The notes under the pieces were generated by a model that saw only the letters and a list, made by a program, of their open reading frames with translations, was not told the DNA's origin and searched no databases. A DNA stretch of 64,000 nt from Sporosarcina aquimarina (GTDB taxonomy: Bacteria; Bacillota; Bacilli; Bacillales_A; Planococcaceae): assembly GCF_023715615.1 (NCBI RefSeq), contig NZ_JAMBOM010000001.1, positions 248,001 to 312,000 of the forward strand. The letters are read 5' to 3'. The position numbers and the translations under genes are program-made. Below are positions 50,082 to 59,045 of this stretch, piece after piece (position 1 is the stretch's first letter; each line of letters begins with the position of its first letter).

Positions 50082-52631
50082 ATGGCTCAACAATCTTACA
50101 AAAAGTTCGTAGCATCAGCTGCGACAGCAACTCTAGTTGCATCTGCACTTGTACCAGTTGCATCTGCAGCAACCGTAACTACTTCTGCATTCACGGACGT
50201 ACCTGCTTCTTATAAGGAAGCTGTAGAATTCGTAGTAACTAACAACATCGCTTCAGGTCTTACTGCAACTCAATTCGGCATCAGCCAACAAATCAAGCGT
50301 GGCGATGTAGCAATCATGATTGCTGCAGCAGCAGGCTTGAACGACGAAAAAGCACCAGCTGCAGGATTCTCTGACGTTCCTAAGCGTGGAGCTTTGGCTA
50401 TCAACTCTTTGAAAGCTGCTGGAGTAATCAGCGGTAAAACAACTACGAAGTTCGGTTTTGAAGATAACGTAACTCGTGGAGAAGCAGCTCTTATGCTTCA
50501 AAAAGCATTCGATCTTAAAGCTGGTGACACAAAGAACTCTTTCTCAGACGTTTCTGACCGTTACGATGCAGCAGTTGACGCTTTAGTTGCTAACAAAGTG
50601 ACTAGCGGTATCAATGACAAGCAATTTGGTACTACTAACCCTATCAAGCGTGGGGACTTTGCTAAGTTCTTGTTTGCTTTGAAGGATCAGATTGTTGTTG
50701 AAGAAGCAGTAGTTGAATCTGTAAAGGCGACTAGCACTACAACTCTAGAGTTGACTGGTAAAGGCTTGAATAATCTTAAAGTTGAAAACTTGACTTTAGC
50801 TGGAAATACTGCTACAGAAGTTGTGGCTTCTAAAGATGGTAAAACAGCTACAGTGAAGTTTGCATCAGCTTTCATTATTGATCAAGAGTATTCTTTAGTA
50901 GTTAAAGTTGAAGAAGTTGAATCAACTTTCAAATTCAAATTCACATATGATGTTACAAAAGCTGAAGTAGTTGCAGGCACTTTCGATGACGACACAAAAG
51001 GTCAAAAAGTAGCTCTTAAAATCAATGGTGCAGAAGCAGACTTTAACGCATTAAAAGTTGCTGGATATACTGTTAATTTTGTAGCGGTGGATAAAAATAA
51101 TAGTGACGTTTCATCAACATTCTTCAAGGATGCTACAACTGGACTACTTTCTGACAACCCACTTACTGTTGGTGATTATACAGTGCAAGTTTCAGTTAGC
51201 AAAGGTTCTAACGTAATTGTTTCTGAAAAACAAACAATTAAAGTAAGAAACCTAGAATTAGCTGCAACGGCTATTAAAGACCATGTTCTAACAAATGGTA
51301 GTACAGCTGTTGGAGAACAAAAAAGTTCTACACTAGTAGTTGGAGAAACTGCAACTGTAGATGAAATTACAGTGACAGCTAACAGTGCAGATTACGATGT
51401 AACTGATACTACAAAATTCAAAGTAGAATCTTCCAACCCAGCTGTAATTTCTGTTTCTGCTCCTACTGGCGGTACATTAACAGCAAATACTCCTGGTACT
51501 TCTAAAATTACTTTAACATACGGTGATGTTAAAAAAGACTTTACTGTAACAGTAGCTAACACTGCTCGTAAAGTAACTAAACTTACTCCTGCTTCACCTT
51601 CAGTAACAATTGTTGGTACAGCAAGTAAAACTGCAGATGCTACTGTTTCCGTAGTTGACCAATATGGAGATTTAGTTAATGGTGCAGCATTTAATGTAGA
51701 AACACCATCATTCGTAACACCAACTGCTACTACTGCTACATCTGGTACTAATGGTAAAGCTACTATTACATTAACAAGTTCAGCAGCTGGTAATGGAGTA
51801 GTACTTCTTAAATCTAATGGTGTAACATTAGGCTCATTCGGAGTTCGTGTAACACAACATGATAATGTTACTTCTAAGAGATTGGAACTTGTTAAGAAAC
51901 CTAATGATGCAACATACTCTGCTGATAATGCATTAGACTTAGATGCAGATGTAAATGTTGAATATGCTTTGAATCAATACAATTCTGAAGGTCTTCCAAA
52001 CGGTAAAGTAGATTTAGCAACTAATGGTTATAAAGTAAGCTACAACGCAGATGTAGTTACGATTGGTTCAGCAACTACTGGACTTCAAAATAAAGTTGCA
52101 ATTGGAACGTCTGATCTAACAGTTACTGCTAAAGCTGTAGGTTCAACAACAGTTGCAGTCTATGATTCAGCTAATCTTCTTGTTGGACAATTCACTGTAA
52201 CGGTATCCGACTCTGGATACAGTATCAATTCTGTTAACTTCAAGTCTGTTCCAACAATTGATTACAAAGGCAAAGCGATTACTGTTAGCGATGTACTAGA
52301 TGTTGTTAATAGCGCAAATGACGATATCGTCAAAGGTATTACACTAAATAAAGCATCAGCTCATCAAGTTCGTATTGACGAAACAACAGCTGAACTTTAT
52401 ATTGATGCTAATGGAGACGGTGATTTAACTCCAGGAGAAGTTGTATTAGGTACTGTAACTGGTGAAGTTGTTTCAGGTGGAGTTGGTAACTTTGCTACAC
52501 CAGGAAGTTTCGACGTATTCACTGGTAAATCAACAGTTGCATCTGGAGATAAAGGAACAGTTGTATTCAAAGTTATAACTGGAGCATCAACAATTAAAGC
52601 TTCTACTTCTGTAAATGTTGACGTTAAATAA
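50082..52631 (+). CDS. Probable S-layer protein with three SLH domains
   Basis: An 849-residue exported protein. Signal peptide residues 1-30 (ending ASAA). Three SLH domains at about 33-200 (FTDVPASYKEAVEFVVTNNI and others). The remainder is a series of Ig-like strand domains rich in Thr, Val, Ala and Asn with no catalytic motif. The gene has a long leader with strong promoters, GGGAGG about 10 bases before the ATG, a strong terminator, and lies beside the polymer genes that anchor SLH proteins. These traits support the main S-layer subunit. The Ig-like part is more AT-rich in codon third positions than the SLH part, as in other variable S-layer ectodomains. Confidence 0.8.
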   Translation: MAQQSYKKFVASAATATLVASALVPVASAATVTTSAFTDVPASYKEAVEFVVTNNIASGLTATQFGISQQIKRGDVAIMIAAAAGLNDEKAPAAGFSDVPKRGALAINSLKAAGVISGKTTTKFGFEDNVTRGEAALMLQKAFDLKAGDTKNSFSDVSDRYDAAVDALVANKVTSGINDKQFGTTNPIKRGDFAKFLFALKDQIVVEEAVVESVKATSTTTLELTGKGLNNLKVENLTLAGNTATEVVASKDGKTATVKFASAFIIDQEYSLVVKVEEVESTFKFKFTYDVTKAEVVAGTFDDDTKGQKVALKINGAEADFNALKVAGYTVNFVAVDKNNSDVSSTFFKDATTGLLSDNPLTVGDYTVQVSVSKGSNVIVSEKQTIKVRNLELAATAIKDHVLTNGSTAVGEQKSSTLVVGETATVDEITVTANSADYDVTDTTKFKVESSNPAVISVSAPTGGTLTANTPGTSKITLTYGDVKKDFTVTVANTARKVTKLTPASPSVTIVGTASKTADATVSVVDQYGDLVNGAAFNVETPSFVTPTATTATSGTNGKATITLTSSAAGNGVVLLKSNGVTLGSFGVRVTQHDNVTSKRLELVKKPNDATYSADNALDLDADVNVEYALNQYNSEGLPNGKVDLATNGYKVSYNADVVTIGSATTGLQNKVAIGTSDLTVTAKAVGSTTVAVYDSANLLVGQFTVTVSDSGYSINSVNFKSVPTIDYKGKAITVSDVLDVVNSANDDIVKGITLNKASAHQVRIDETTAELYIDANGDGDLTPGEVVLGTVTGEVVSGGVGNFATPGSFDVFTGKSTVASGDKGTVVFKVITGASTIKASTSVNVDVK

Positions 52632-52640
52632 TATTGTTTC

Positions 52641-52676
52641 AAAAACCCTCAATTAATTTTGATTGAGGGTTTTTTA
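52641..52676 (+). terminator. Terminator of the S-layer gene
   Basis: AACCCTCAAT and ATTGAGGGTT arms are followed by TTTTTT. Confidence 0.88.
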
Positions 52677-52766
52677 TGTGTCCAGCATGGGAGTGAGTGT
52701 TGGGTACCTGGTCCCAACACAAATATGACACTAATCAGACAACTGTCTGCTGAACAAAATTAAAAT

Positions 52767-53015
52767 GGTTCTATAATATTTGTTGGGGTGTAGACTCAAT
52801 TTGAATGAAAAATGCACGCAATCACCATTTCTTTTATACTTGAATTGTCGAGAAACAAGTAAATGAAAGGTGATGCGTGCATATGAATAATACCATGAAC
52901 ATCCCGGGGTTAAAAGGTGTAGAGATTAAGAAGATTGAAGAGGTTGGAGATCGAATCGCACTTCATGTTTCACTGCCTCTGAAGTCTCATCAATGTCCTG
53001 CTTGCAGAACATTGA
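52767..53015 (+). mobile_element. ISL3-family insertion sequence remnant, left part
   Basis: Starts near GGTTCTATAATATTTG, a candidate left inverted repeat, with 116 bases of leader. The transposase begins at the ATG at 52883 (MNNTMNIPGLKGVEIKKIEE and on), with the zinc-finger start of ISL3 transposases (CPACRTL). The coding frame is cut at codon 44-45 by the group II intron. If the intron is removed, the frame reads on for about 14 residues (LTHTIQ) at 54956 and then stops, so most of the transposase is missing. Confidence 0.7.
52883..53015 (+). pseudogene. ISL3 transposase fragment interrupted by a group II intron
   Basis: Only the first 45 codons remain before the intron: residues MNIPGLKGVEIKKIEEVGDR and the zinc-ribbon start HQCPACRTL. 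Joining base 53015 to 54956 gives TTG ACC CAC ACA, L-T-H-T-I-Q, matching the next segment of ISL3 transposases (usually TH-x-I), before a stop about 14 residues later. The catalytic domain is absent, so the element cannot move by itself. Confidence 0.65.
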
Positions 53016-54955
53016 GTGTCGGGTATCTGGACGAGCGACCGAGCCTAGGTTGCAACATATAGTGGGTTGGAACCCCGTAGAGTAAGAGCTAGCCACTCAC
53101 TCGTAACGAGTCTTGGAGGATGTCGGATAACCGATATCTTTAAGCGTAGACAGTTAGATGGCGGGCCGAAAGCCAATTGGTTGAAGGGATTGAGCTCCGA
53201 AATACCAGTCAAGGAGGCTGATGCGTTGTCCAGCGCAGAAAGGAATATCTCCACGGACGGAATGGCAAGACCATGGAGACTCCTTCGGAGTCGGTGACCA
53301 TGGCACGTCAGACATTGATATGTTGTAGCAACTCGGGAGATCCTGTCGGTCTTTCCGAATGGAGAGTATGGCGAAACAAGCGAAATAAGTGAGAAAGCCA
53401 AATGCCACACAGGAAGTCGGACGGTTGCATAGTACCGATGAAGTTGGGTAATTCCGATTTCCGATGGAGGAAAGGCAACTACCTAGTTATTGCCCTTTGA
53501 AGGGACACATTTATTACTAGCAGAGGTAGGTTATCAAATGGAAACGAAACTGAAAAGGATAGCAGAATTGGCAAAGAAGAATCCATAAATGAAATTCACG
53601 TCAATTGTACATCTGATTAATGAGGAAAGTCTTATGAGGTGTCATCATGAGCTTCCTTCCGGAAAAGCAACTGGAATCCAAAGGATTACCAAAGAAGAAT
53701 ATGCTGAAGATCTAGAAGAGAATCTTGCGGATTTGGTAAAGCGAATGAAAAGGAATGCTTACAAGCCTGTTCCTGTCAGGAGGACATATATCGCAAAAGT
53801 GGGTAGGGAAAAGAAAGACCGCTTAGGTATCCCTGAACACGAAGATAAGATGGTTTAGAGGGGGATGGCTAAGATTCTAAATGCCATCTATGAACCAGCC
53901 TTTCTTGCCTGCTCCATAGGCTTTAGACTAAATCGGAATTGCCATGATGCGCTTCAGATACTTAATGTATACATTGAAAAACGGTATACAAACTATATTG
54001 TGGATGTGGACATTAAAGGATTCTTCGATAATGTAAATCATGAATGGATGATGAAGTTTCTTCAACATCAAATTTCTGACCCAGCTTTCCTCTGAATTGT
54101 CGCTAGATTTCTGAAAAGCGGCTATATGGAAGAGGGAAAATACTTTAATACGTATTCCGGTACTCCGCAAGGAGGAATCATTTCTCCAATTTTGGCGAAC
54201 GTCTATCTCCATTATGTACTCGATCTGTGGTTCGATAAGTTTATCCGCAAGTCATGTAAGGGACATGCTTACATGGTTAGGTATGCAGATGATTTCGTAT
54301 GCTGTTTCCAGAGTGAAACCGAAGCAAACGATTTCTATTCTGCGCTTATCGAGCGTTTAAAGAAATTCAACCTTGAAATTGCAGAAAACAAGTAGAAAAT
54401 CCTAACCTTCGGTAGGTTCGCAGAACGTAACTGCAAACGACTAAGAAGCAGCAAACCGGATACTTTCGATTTTCTGGGATTCACACATTTTTGTAACAAA
54501 AGTAAGAATGGACGCTTTCGTGTAAAGAGGAAAACAAGCAGTAAGAAAGTAAGAGCCAAATTGAAAGACTGCAAGGAGTGGCTGAAAGCCAACACAGATC
54601 CATGTGGTGATTGAGCGACTTCAGCGGTCGTTGAGAGGGTACTATAACTATTATTGCATAACCGACAACACACCGTATGTAAGTAGTTTCACAAACAAAG
54701 TTAGGTCGCTATTCTTTAAATGGATGAATAGAAGAAGCCAAAAGAAATCATTCAACTTTGTGAAGTTCGCCTTGTTTTTGAGGAAATACCCACTTCCGAT
54801 ACCGAAGGTGAAAGTGAGCATTTATTAATTACGAGAAGAGCTTACCTATATTCTGTAAATGATAACAAGAAAGAGCCGTGTGCGTAAATAGCGCACGCAC
54901 GGTTCTGTGAGGGGAAGGAGTCCAATCTGAAAAGAGAGGACCCAACCTACTCGAC
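53016..54955 (+). mobile_element. Group II intron, degraded
   Basis: About 1.94 kb. The 5' end is GTGTCGGGTATCTGG; the domain IV region contains a reverse-transcriptase frame. Domain V is clear at 54871-54912 (GAGCCGTGTGCG pairing with CGCACGCACGGTTC), followed by domain VI (GTCCAATC...AAAGAGAGGACC) and a 3' end CCTACTCGAC. The boundaries are inferred from these motifs and from the restored transposase frame across the junction. It lies in an ISL3 transposase gene. The RNA core looks better kept than the encoded protein. Confidence 0.85.
53538..54828 (+). pseudogene. Group II intron reverse transcriptase/maturase (LtrA), broken
   Basis: The frame begins METKLKRIAELAKKNP and then meets TAA at 53586. 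The same frame resumes with MKFTSIVHLINEE and is stopped again by TAG (53856, after EDKMV), TGA (54093, after DPAFL) and TAG (54393, after IAENK). A frameshift near 54595 moves the X/maturase part (VIERLQRSLRGYYNYY) into another frame. Between lesions, RT motifs are intact, including GTPQGGIISPILANVY and the catalytic YADDF. Several stops are one C-to-T step from an expected CAG, CGA or CAA codon. The protein is dead; splicing would need help in trans. Confidence 0.9.
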
Positions 54956-54986
54956 CCCACACAATTCAGAAACTAATCAGACAACT
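54956..54986 (+). mobile_element. ISL3 remnant, right edge and flanking duplicate
   Basis: CCCACACAATTCAGAA after the intron is the remaining transposase sequence. It is followed at once by ACTAATCAGACAACT, a 15-base sequence that also stands upstream of the element at 52730-52744. Confidence 0.5.
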
Positions 54987-55007
54987 ATGTGCATGAATAA
55001 AATAAGA

Positions 55008-55043
55008 AATCCTCTACTCGAGAAGTCGGATAGGGGATTTTTT
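55008..55043 (+). terminator. Intrinsic terminator beyond the intron
   Basis: AAATCCTCTA and TAGGGGATTT arms (one mismatch) are followed by TTTTTT. Confidence 0.65.
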
Positions 55044-55291
55044 GTTATCTGGATAAACAGTGAAAATTATTCTTTCTATCTTTTAACTTTGCCATTTTCA
55101 TGCTTTGGAGGGTTTTCACGGGTCGAACTTCAAATTTGTCATTGCCTTGTGAAAAGAATTTATCGGCAAACCCCTTACTAATCACATTCGTAACACTGCT
55201 AAATTGTAAAACACTTCGAAAACACTTTTTTGGCAGGTGGTGCAGGGTCAGGTGTACTGTCTGCAATGAGGCAGAAAAGAAAGCGGAGGAG

Positions 55292-56268
55292 ATGGTTGGG
55301 GCAAGATGTTCTTAGTGTCGGACTTGAAGGGATGAAAGGACATATCGTTCGGGTGGAAGCAAATGTCCGGTCGGATAAAGATCAGTTTGTAATTGTTGGG
55401 CTGCCTGATGCGTCGATTAAAGAATCGAAGGAACGCGTGCTGAGTTGTCTGCATGCACTGGATGCGGATCTGGATATGAAGAAAGTGACGGTGCATTTGT
55501 CTCCGGCGGATGAGCGTAAGACAGGGACTGGGTATGATGCGGCGATGTTAGTGGCGATTCTCAGGGAAGTGATGAAAGAACAGATTCCGCTAGATGCTTC
55601 CACATGCATTCTTGCGTCACTCTCTTTGGATGGGCGCTTGGAATCGTTTCATGGACTGATTCCTGCAATCCAACAGGCGGTTCTGCTCGGCTTCAAGCAA
55701 GTGTTGCTGCCCCCTGTTGATGTACGTGTTCTTGGGAAGGATTTATCTGCAGAGCTGATTCCTCTTGCTGACGTCCATCAGTTGCTCGACTGCCTGAGAG
55801 AACAAGGGGTAATTGAGATGGATGTCCCGAAGGTGTTGGTGAAGGAAGAGGAGATACCGGATCTATCACGTCAGCCAGACTTTGCGTCGGTTCGTGGACA
55901 TAAGGAAGCAAAACGGGCTCTGGAAATCGCGGTAGCTGGCGGACATTACTCGCTGATGACTGGTCCACATGGGTGTGGGAAGAGTATGCTGGCAGATACA
56001 TTTAATACGATTTTTCATGATTTGCCGAATAAAGAGATGCTGGAAGTATTTAGTATCTATCATTTAGTGAAAGAACGCAGAGGTTTTGCGTCACGGCCCC
56101 GTACCGGTCACGATGTCATTCCGCTTCTGCTATTTCATTGATCAGTGGAAGTACCTATCATAAACTAGGTGAAATCTCTCGCAAAACACTTGATATGCTG
56201 CGGCAGCCTATGCAGAACGGGGAAGTGACTATCAGCGGGGTAAACTGCTTTCTACTTACAGGAGTCTA
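55292..56268 (+). pseudogene. comM: comM/yifB (Mg-chelatase-like AAA+ ATPase) pseudogene
   Basis: ComM is a helicase that helps integrate transforming DNA. The intact start should read MV-A-R-x-LSVGLEGMKG. Here the ATG at 55292 (after GGAGGA) is out of frame by one base with the rest, which is open from VLSVGLEGMKGHIVRVEANV to 56141. The Lon-like N domain (IVGLPDASIKESKERV) and Walker A (GPHGCGKSML) are present. Near 56100 a second frameshift occurs. The other frame resumes SASAISLISGSTYHKLGEIS and jumps straight to RKTLDMLRQPM, losing the Walker B segment. It stops at 56268. The C-terminal third is absent, so the gene is dead. Confidence 0.87.
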
Positions 56269-56482
56269 GGGAAGAAGACAGGAAGGAATTGACCAAGTGG
56301 ATAGTAGAAATGATGTAGAGAGCTTTTTTAGCTTACGTCAGTACGAAATTATTTATCTATTCTTACTGTTTTGATGGTTTATATATGAACATGTGCACTT
56401 TTTAATTTAGGGAGCATTTGTATATAACTAGTTGATATGAATATACATATTTTAATATATAATTAAATATTCCATAAATTAT
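56269..56482. other. AT-rich spacer without a gene
   Basis: After the comM remnant there is no frame with a ribosome site or family signature up to the promoter of the pilin-like gene. The last 100 bases are very AT-rich. Confidence 0.5.
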
Positions 56483-56511
56483 TTGTGCGTGAAAGTGTTA
56501 CCTAGTATACT
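56483..56511 (+). promoter_or_regulatory. Promoter of the pilin-like solenoid gene
   Basis: TTGTGC (56483-56488), exactly 17 bases, TATACT (56506-56511). The ATG is 30 bases further, with GGAGG between. Confidence 0.6.
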
Positions 56512-56541
56512 TGGTCTAAGTCAAAAGTCTTGGAGGTTTGT

Positions 56542-58608
56542 ATGGATAGAATGAGCAATGATCGTGGATATGCATTGATACTCGTCTTGCTGCTCATCGT
56601 ACTCATTACTAGCATTGGAGCTGTCTTCATGCGAGGCGCTATCAGCAATGCCAAGCAGGAAAAAGGTACGGACAATAATCACTTGTCGGTCGTCGCAGCG
56701 GAGATGGGGGCGGAATATTACGTTACCTCATTTACAAACAGCTATCATAATGTGAAATATAAGTTATGGAAAGATGCAGTATCGAGCTATTACAATGATA
56801 AGAATAATCCTGATGAAAAAAGAACAGATGCCCAGATTGCTGAGAAATATAATAAACAACTGAAGAGTGCATTACTCGTGGAATTTGGTAAGGTAGGGAA
56901 TAACTTACCTGCAGATGTATTATATATCGAGGGTCCGGATAGTTTTCAAATTGGCATAAATGGAGAGAAAATATTGGTTAAAGGAAGTGTTGAGGGGAAA
57001 TACTCAAATGGGAAGACTGCAATACTTGACGTCGATTTGGAATTTGATCTTCCTGATGTCAGGAAATCTTTGAGTAGCGGAGAGGGCGATCAAACACCAG
57101 CAGATGGTAATAATTCATTCCCATCATTTGCCTTAATACCTTTTTCCATTCCAAGAGTTCCTTCATTAACGAATGTCAGCGTGACCAAGGAAGTGGACAC
57201 AGATTCAAGTTCGAAGAAAGATCGTATAATACACACTAAGAAGAACATTGATAAGTCGACCATTCAAGACTATACAAACTCAGTAAATCTTGTCTCAGAA
57301 GGATCCATTAAAACTGAAAAAATTTATAACAGCAGAAATGTAGATGTTCAATCCAACGCGGGGTTTACCACAGGGCAATTACAAAATAATGATAAAAGCT
57401 ATTTAAAGATTTCATCTATCGGTAACGTACAAGTGAATGGGACAACGACAAATAACCTGAACACTGAAATAATAACCAATGGAAGTTTTGGTTCAACCGG
57501 AGTTATACAGGACAATAAAGGTTTTCTGACGATCCAGTCAACTGGAGATTATGAATCGGGCAATCTATATGGCAATACAAACAGTACTATACTATCAAAC
57601 GGTAATTTTAAAACGAATGGGTTGATTCAGGATAATAAGGGATTTTTCAGGATGAATATATCGGGGAATGTTACTACACAAAATATCTATCAAAATGAAG
57701 ATGTTGATATTAAAATAGGTGGAAGTTTTTTTGCAAATCAAATCGGCAGAAATAAAAGGAATCTATCCATTATGGCAGGGGAAAACATTACAGCAAGTGA
57801 CTTGCATTACCATGATAACGAAGTGTATATACAGGCAGGAGGAAATTTTAATTCCTTGAATAAGGATAAGAAAATAGAAGGAAATAAGAGTAAATTAACA
57901 ATTTTGACTGGAGGTAATTTCTATTCAGGCGAGATTTTAAGCAATTCGGGTGATGTTCTCTTGCAGTCAAGAGGAAATTTTACAGCCAAAGGTATTAATA
58001 ATAACCAAAAGAGCATCATGTTATCCTCGGTTGGCGAATTCATTTCCGAAGAGCAAGTGATCACAAATAAAAATATGACTATTTCGTCGAAAGGTAATAT
58101 TATCTTTAAGAAAATATTTGATCAGAATACTAATACGTTTGTAAGCAGTGACAAAAACTTTGAATCAGGAAAAATGCAAGACAATACAAATGCTACAGTA
58201 AAAGCAACGAACGAAATAAAAGTCCAAGGATTGTTTTATCATAACCCTGGCACCAGTCTGTTTAGCAGCGGGAATATAGTTATGCAAAAAATAGAGAATA
58301 ATGATAATGTAAAAATAATCGCTAAAAACAATTTTGAGGCTGACACTATCATAAATAACCGAAATTTGTTAGTTTGTGCAGGGGGAGATCTTTCAGTACA
58401 AAAATATAGTAATAATAACAATCTAAAAATATATGTCAGGCAGGCAAACTTGGCAAACGGGAGCTTTATTATTCATTTAGATAAGAAAGAATGGGAAGAG
58501 AAATGCAGCATGGACGACAGTGATTTGCCAGAAGAAAAGCCAGAAGAACCTGAGAATCCCCAGACCGAAGAATGGGCACCTCCTTTGGTGGATATAACCT
58601 ACCGATAA
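56542..58608 (+). CDS. Pilin-like (PilX N-terminal) protein with a beta-solenoid repeat domain
   Basis: A 688-residue protein. The N-terminus (MDRMSNDRGYALILVLLLIV, then LITSIGAVFMRGA) is a type IV pilin/PilX-like hydrophobic helix; the glycine-to-tyrosine context (DRGYAL) recalls a prepilin or minor pilin start. Residues about 200-640 are about 20 imperfect repeats of roughly 20 residues, with a core like NGSFGSTGVIQDNKGFLTIQ (short strands, turns rich in Asn/Gly), the pattern of a right-handed beta-helix or bactofilin-like solenoid. The C-terminus is acidic and proline-rich. The start is the ATG at 56542 with GGAGG 5 bases upstream. No other pilus genes are adjacent. Function unknown: a surface adhesin or scaffold is possible. 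Confidence 0.6.
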   Translation: MDRMSNDRGYALILVLLLIVLITSIGAVFMRGAISNAKQEKGTDNNHLSVVAAEMGAEYYVTSFTNSYHNVKYKLWKDAVSSYYNDKNNPDEKRTDAQIAEKYNKQLKSALLVEFGKVGNNLPADVLYIEGPDSFQIGINGEKILVKGSVEGKYSNGKTAILDVDLEFDLPDVRKSLSSGEGDQTPADGNNSFPSFALIPFSIPRVPSLTNVSVTKEVDTDSSSKKDRIIHTKKNIDKSTIQDYTNSVNLVSEGSIKTEKIYNSRNVDVQSNAGFTTGQLQNNDKSYLKISSIGNVQVNGTTTNNLNTEIITNGSFGSTGVIQDNKGFLTIQSTGDYESGNLYGNTNSTILSNGNFKTNGLIQDNKGFFRMNISGNVTTQNIYQNEDVDIKIGGSFFANQIGRNKRNLSIMAGENITASDLHYHDNEVYIQAGGNFNSLNKDKKIEGNKSKLTILTGGNFYSGEILSNSGDVLLQSRGNFTAKGINNNQKSIMLSSVGEFISEEQVITNKNMTISSKGNIIFKKIFDQNTNTFVSSDKNFESGKMQDNTNATVKATNEIKVQGLFYHNPGTSLFSSGNIVMQKIENNDNVKIIAKNNFEADTIINNRNLLVCAGGDLSVQKYSNNNNLKIYVRQANLANGSFIIHLDKKEWEEKCSMDDSDLPEEKPEEPENPQTEEWAPPLVDITYR

Positions 58609-58657
58609 GATGGAGTGAAGAGATAGAAAATTAGAGGAAGCATTCTCTATGGTGACT

Positions 58658-58702
58658 CCGCATGTACTCAAGTTTATATATCCAACTACATGTGGATTTT
58701 TG
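58658..58702 (+). terminator. Terminator of the pilin-like gene
   Basis: CCGCATGTA and TACATGTGG arms (one G-T pair) are followed by a T-rich run. Confidence 0.65.
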
Positions 58703-59045
58703 TTTAAGTTATATCATCCCAGTTTTTGAGCTTCCATTAAAATTGTTTTTTCAAAGTTGGAGTGGGATTTTTACTCCTGATTTATAACGATTAAAGAACA
58801 TTCTCAAGTAATAACTGATTTTAAATAGAGATTGTTGCTTTACAATGTAAACGCTAATTGCTCAATGAATAAGTTCTAAGTAGAATATTGAATATTACCC
58901 CCTGACCAAGTAAACGGCCAGGGGTTTTTTTAAATTTCAAATTGAGTTATACAACTTAAAATATAACAAATGAAACTGTTCATTTATTTCTACGTTACAA
59001 TACCAGGATTCGCTACTATAGAGTTGTTCAAAATAAATGGCAAAC
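58703..59045. other. Intergenic stretch with a second terminator
   Basis: No gene. A small hairpin GGAGT/ACTCC lies near 58760-58780. A strong terminator-like hairpin CCCCTG/CAGGGG with TTTTTTT lies at 58899-58931, though no gene ends beside it; it may close an unrecognised small RNA. CAAAATAA and TTATTTTG form an inverted repeat at the end of the sigma-factor gene. Confidence 0.5.
58899..58931 (+). terminator. Orphan intrinsic terminator
   Basis: CCCCTG and CAGGGG arms with a 14-base loop are followed by TTTTTTT. It stands about 290 bases past the nearest upstream stop codon and beyond another terminator. Confidence 0.75.

Noticed and set aside
53067..53410. Frames on both strands near the 5' part of the group II intron
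   Set aside because: This segment is the structured domain I-III region of the intron RNA; the frames have no similarity to proteins.
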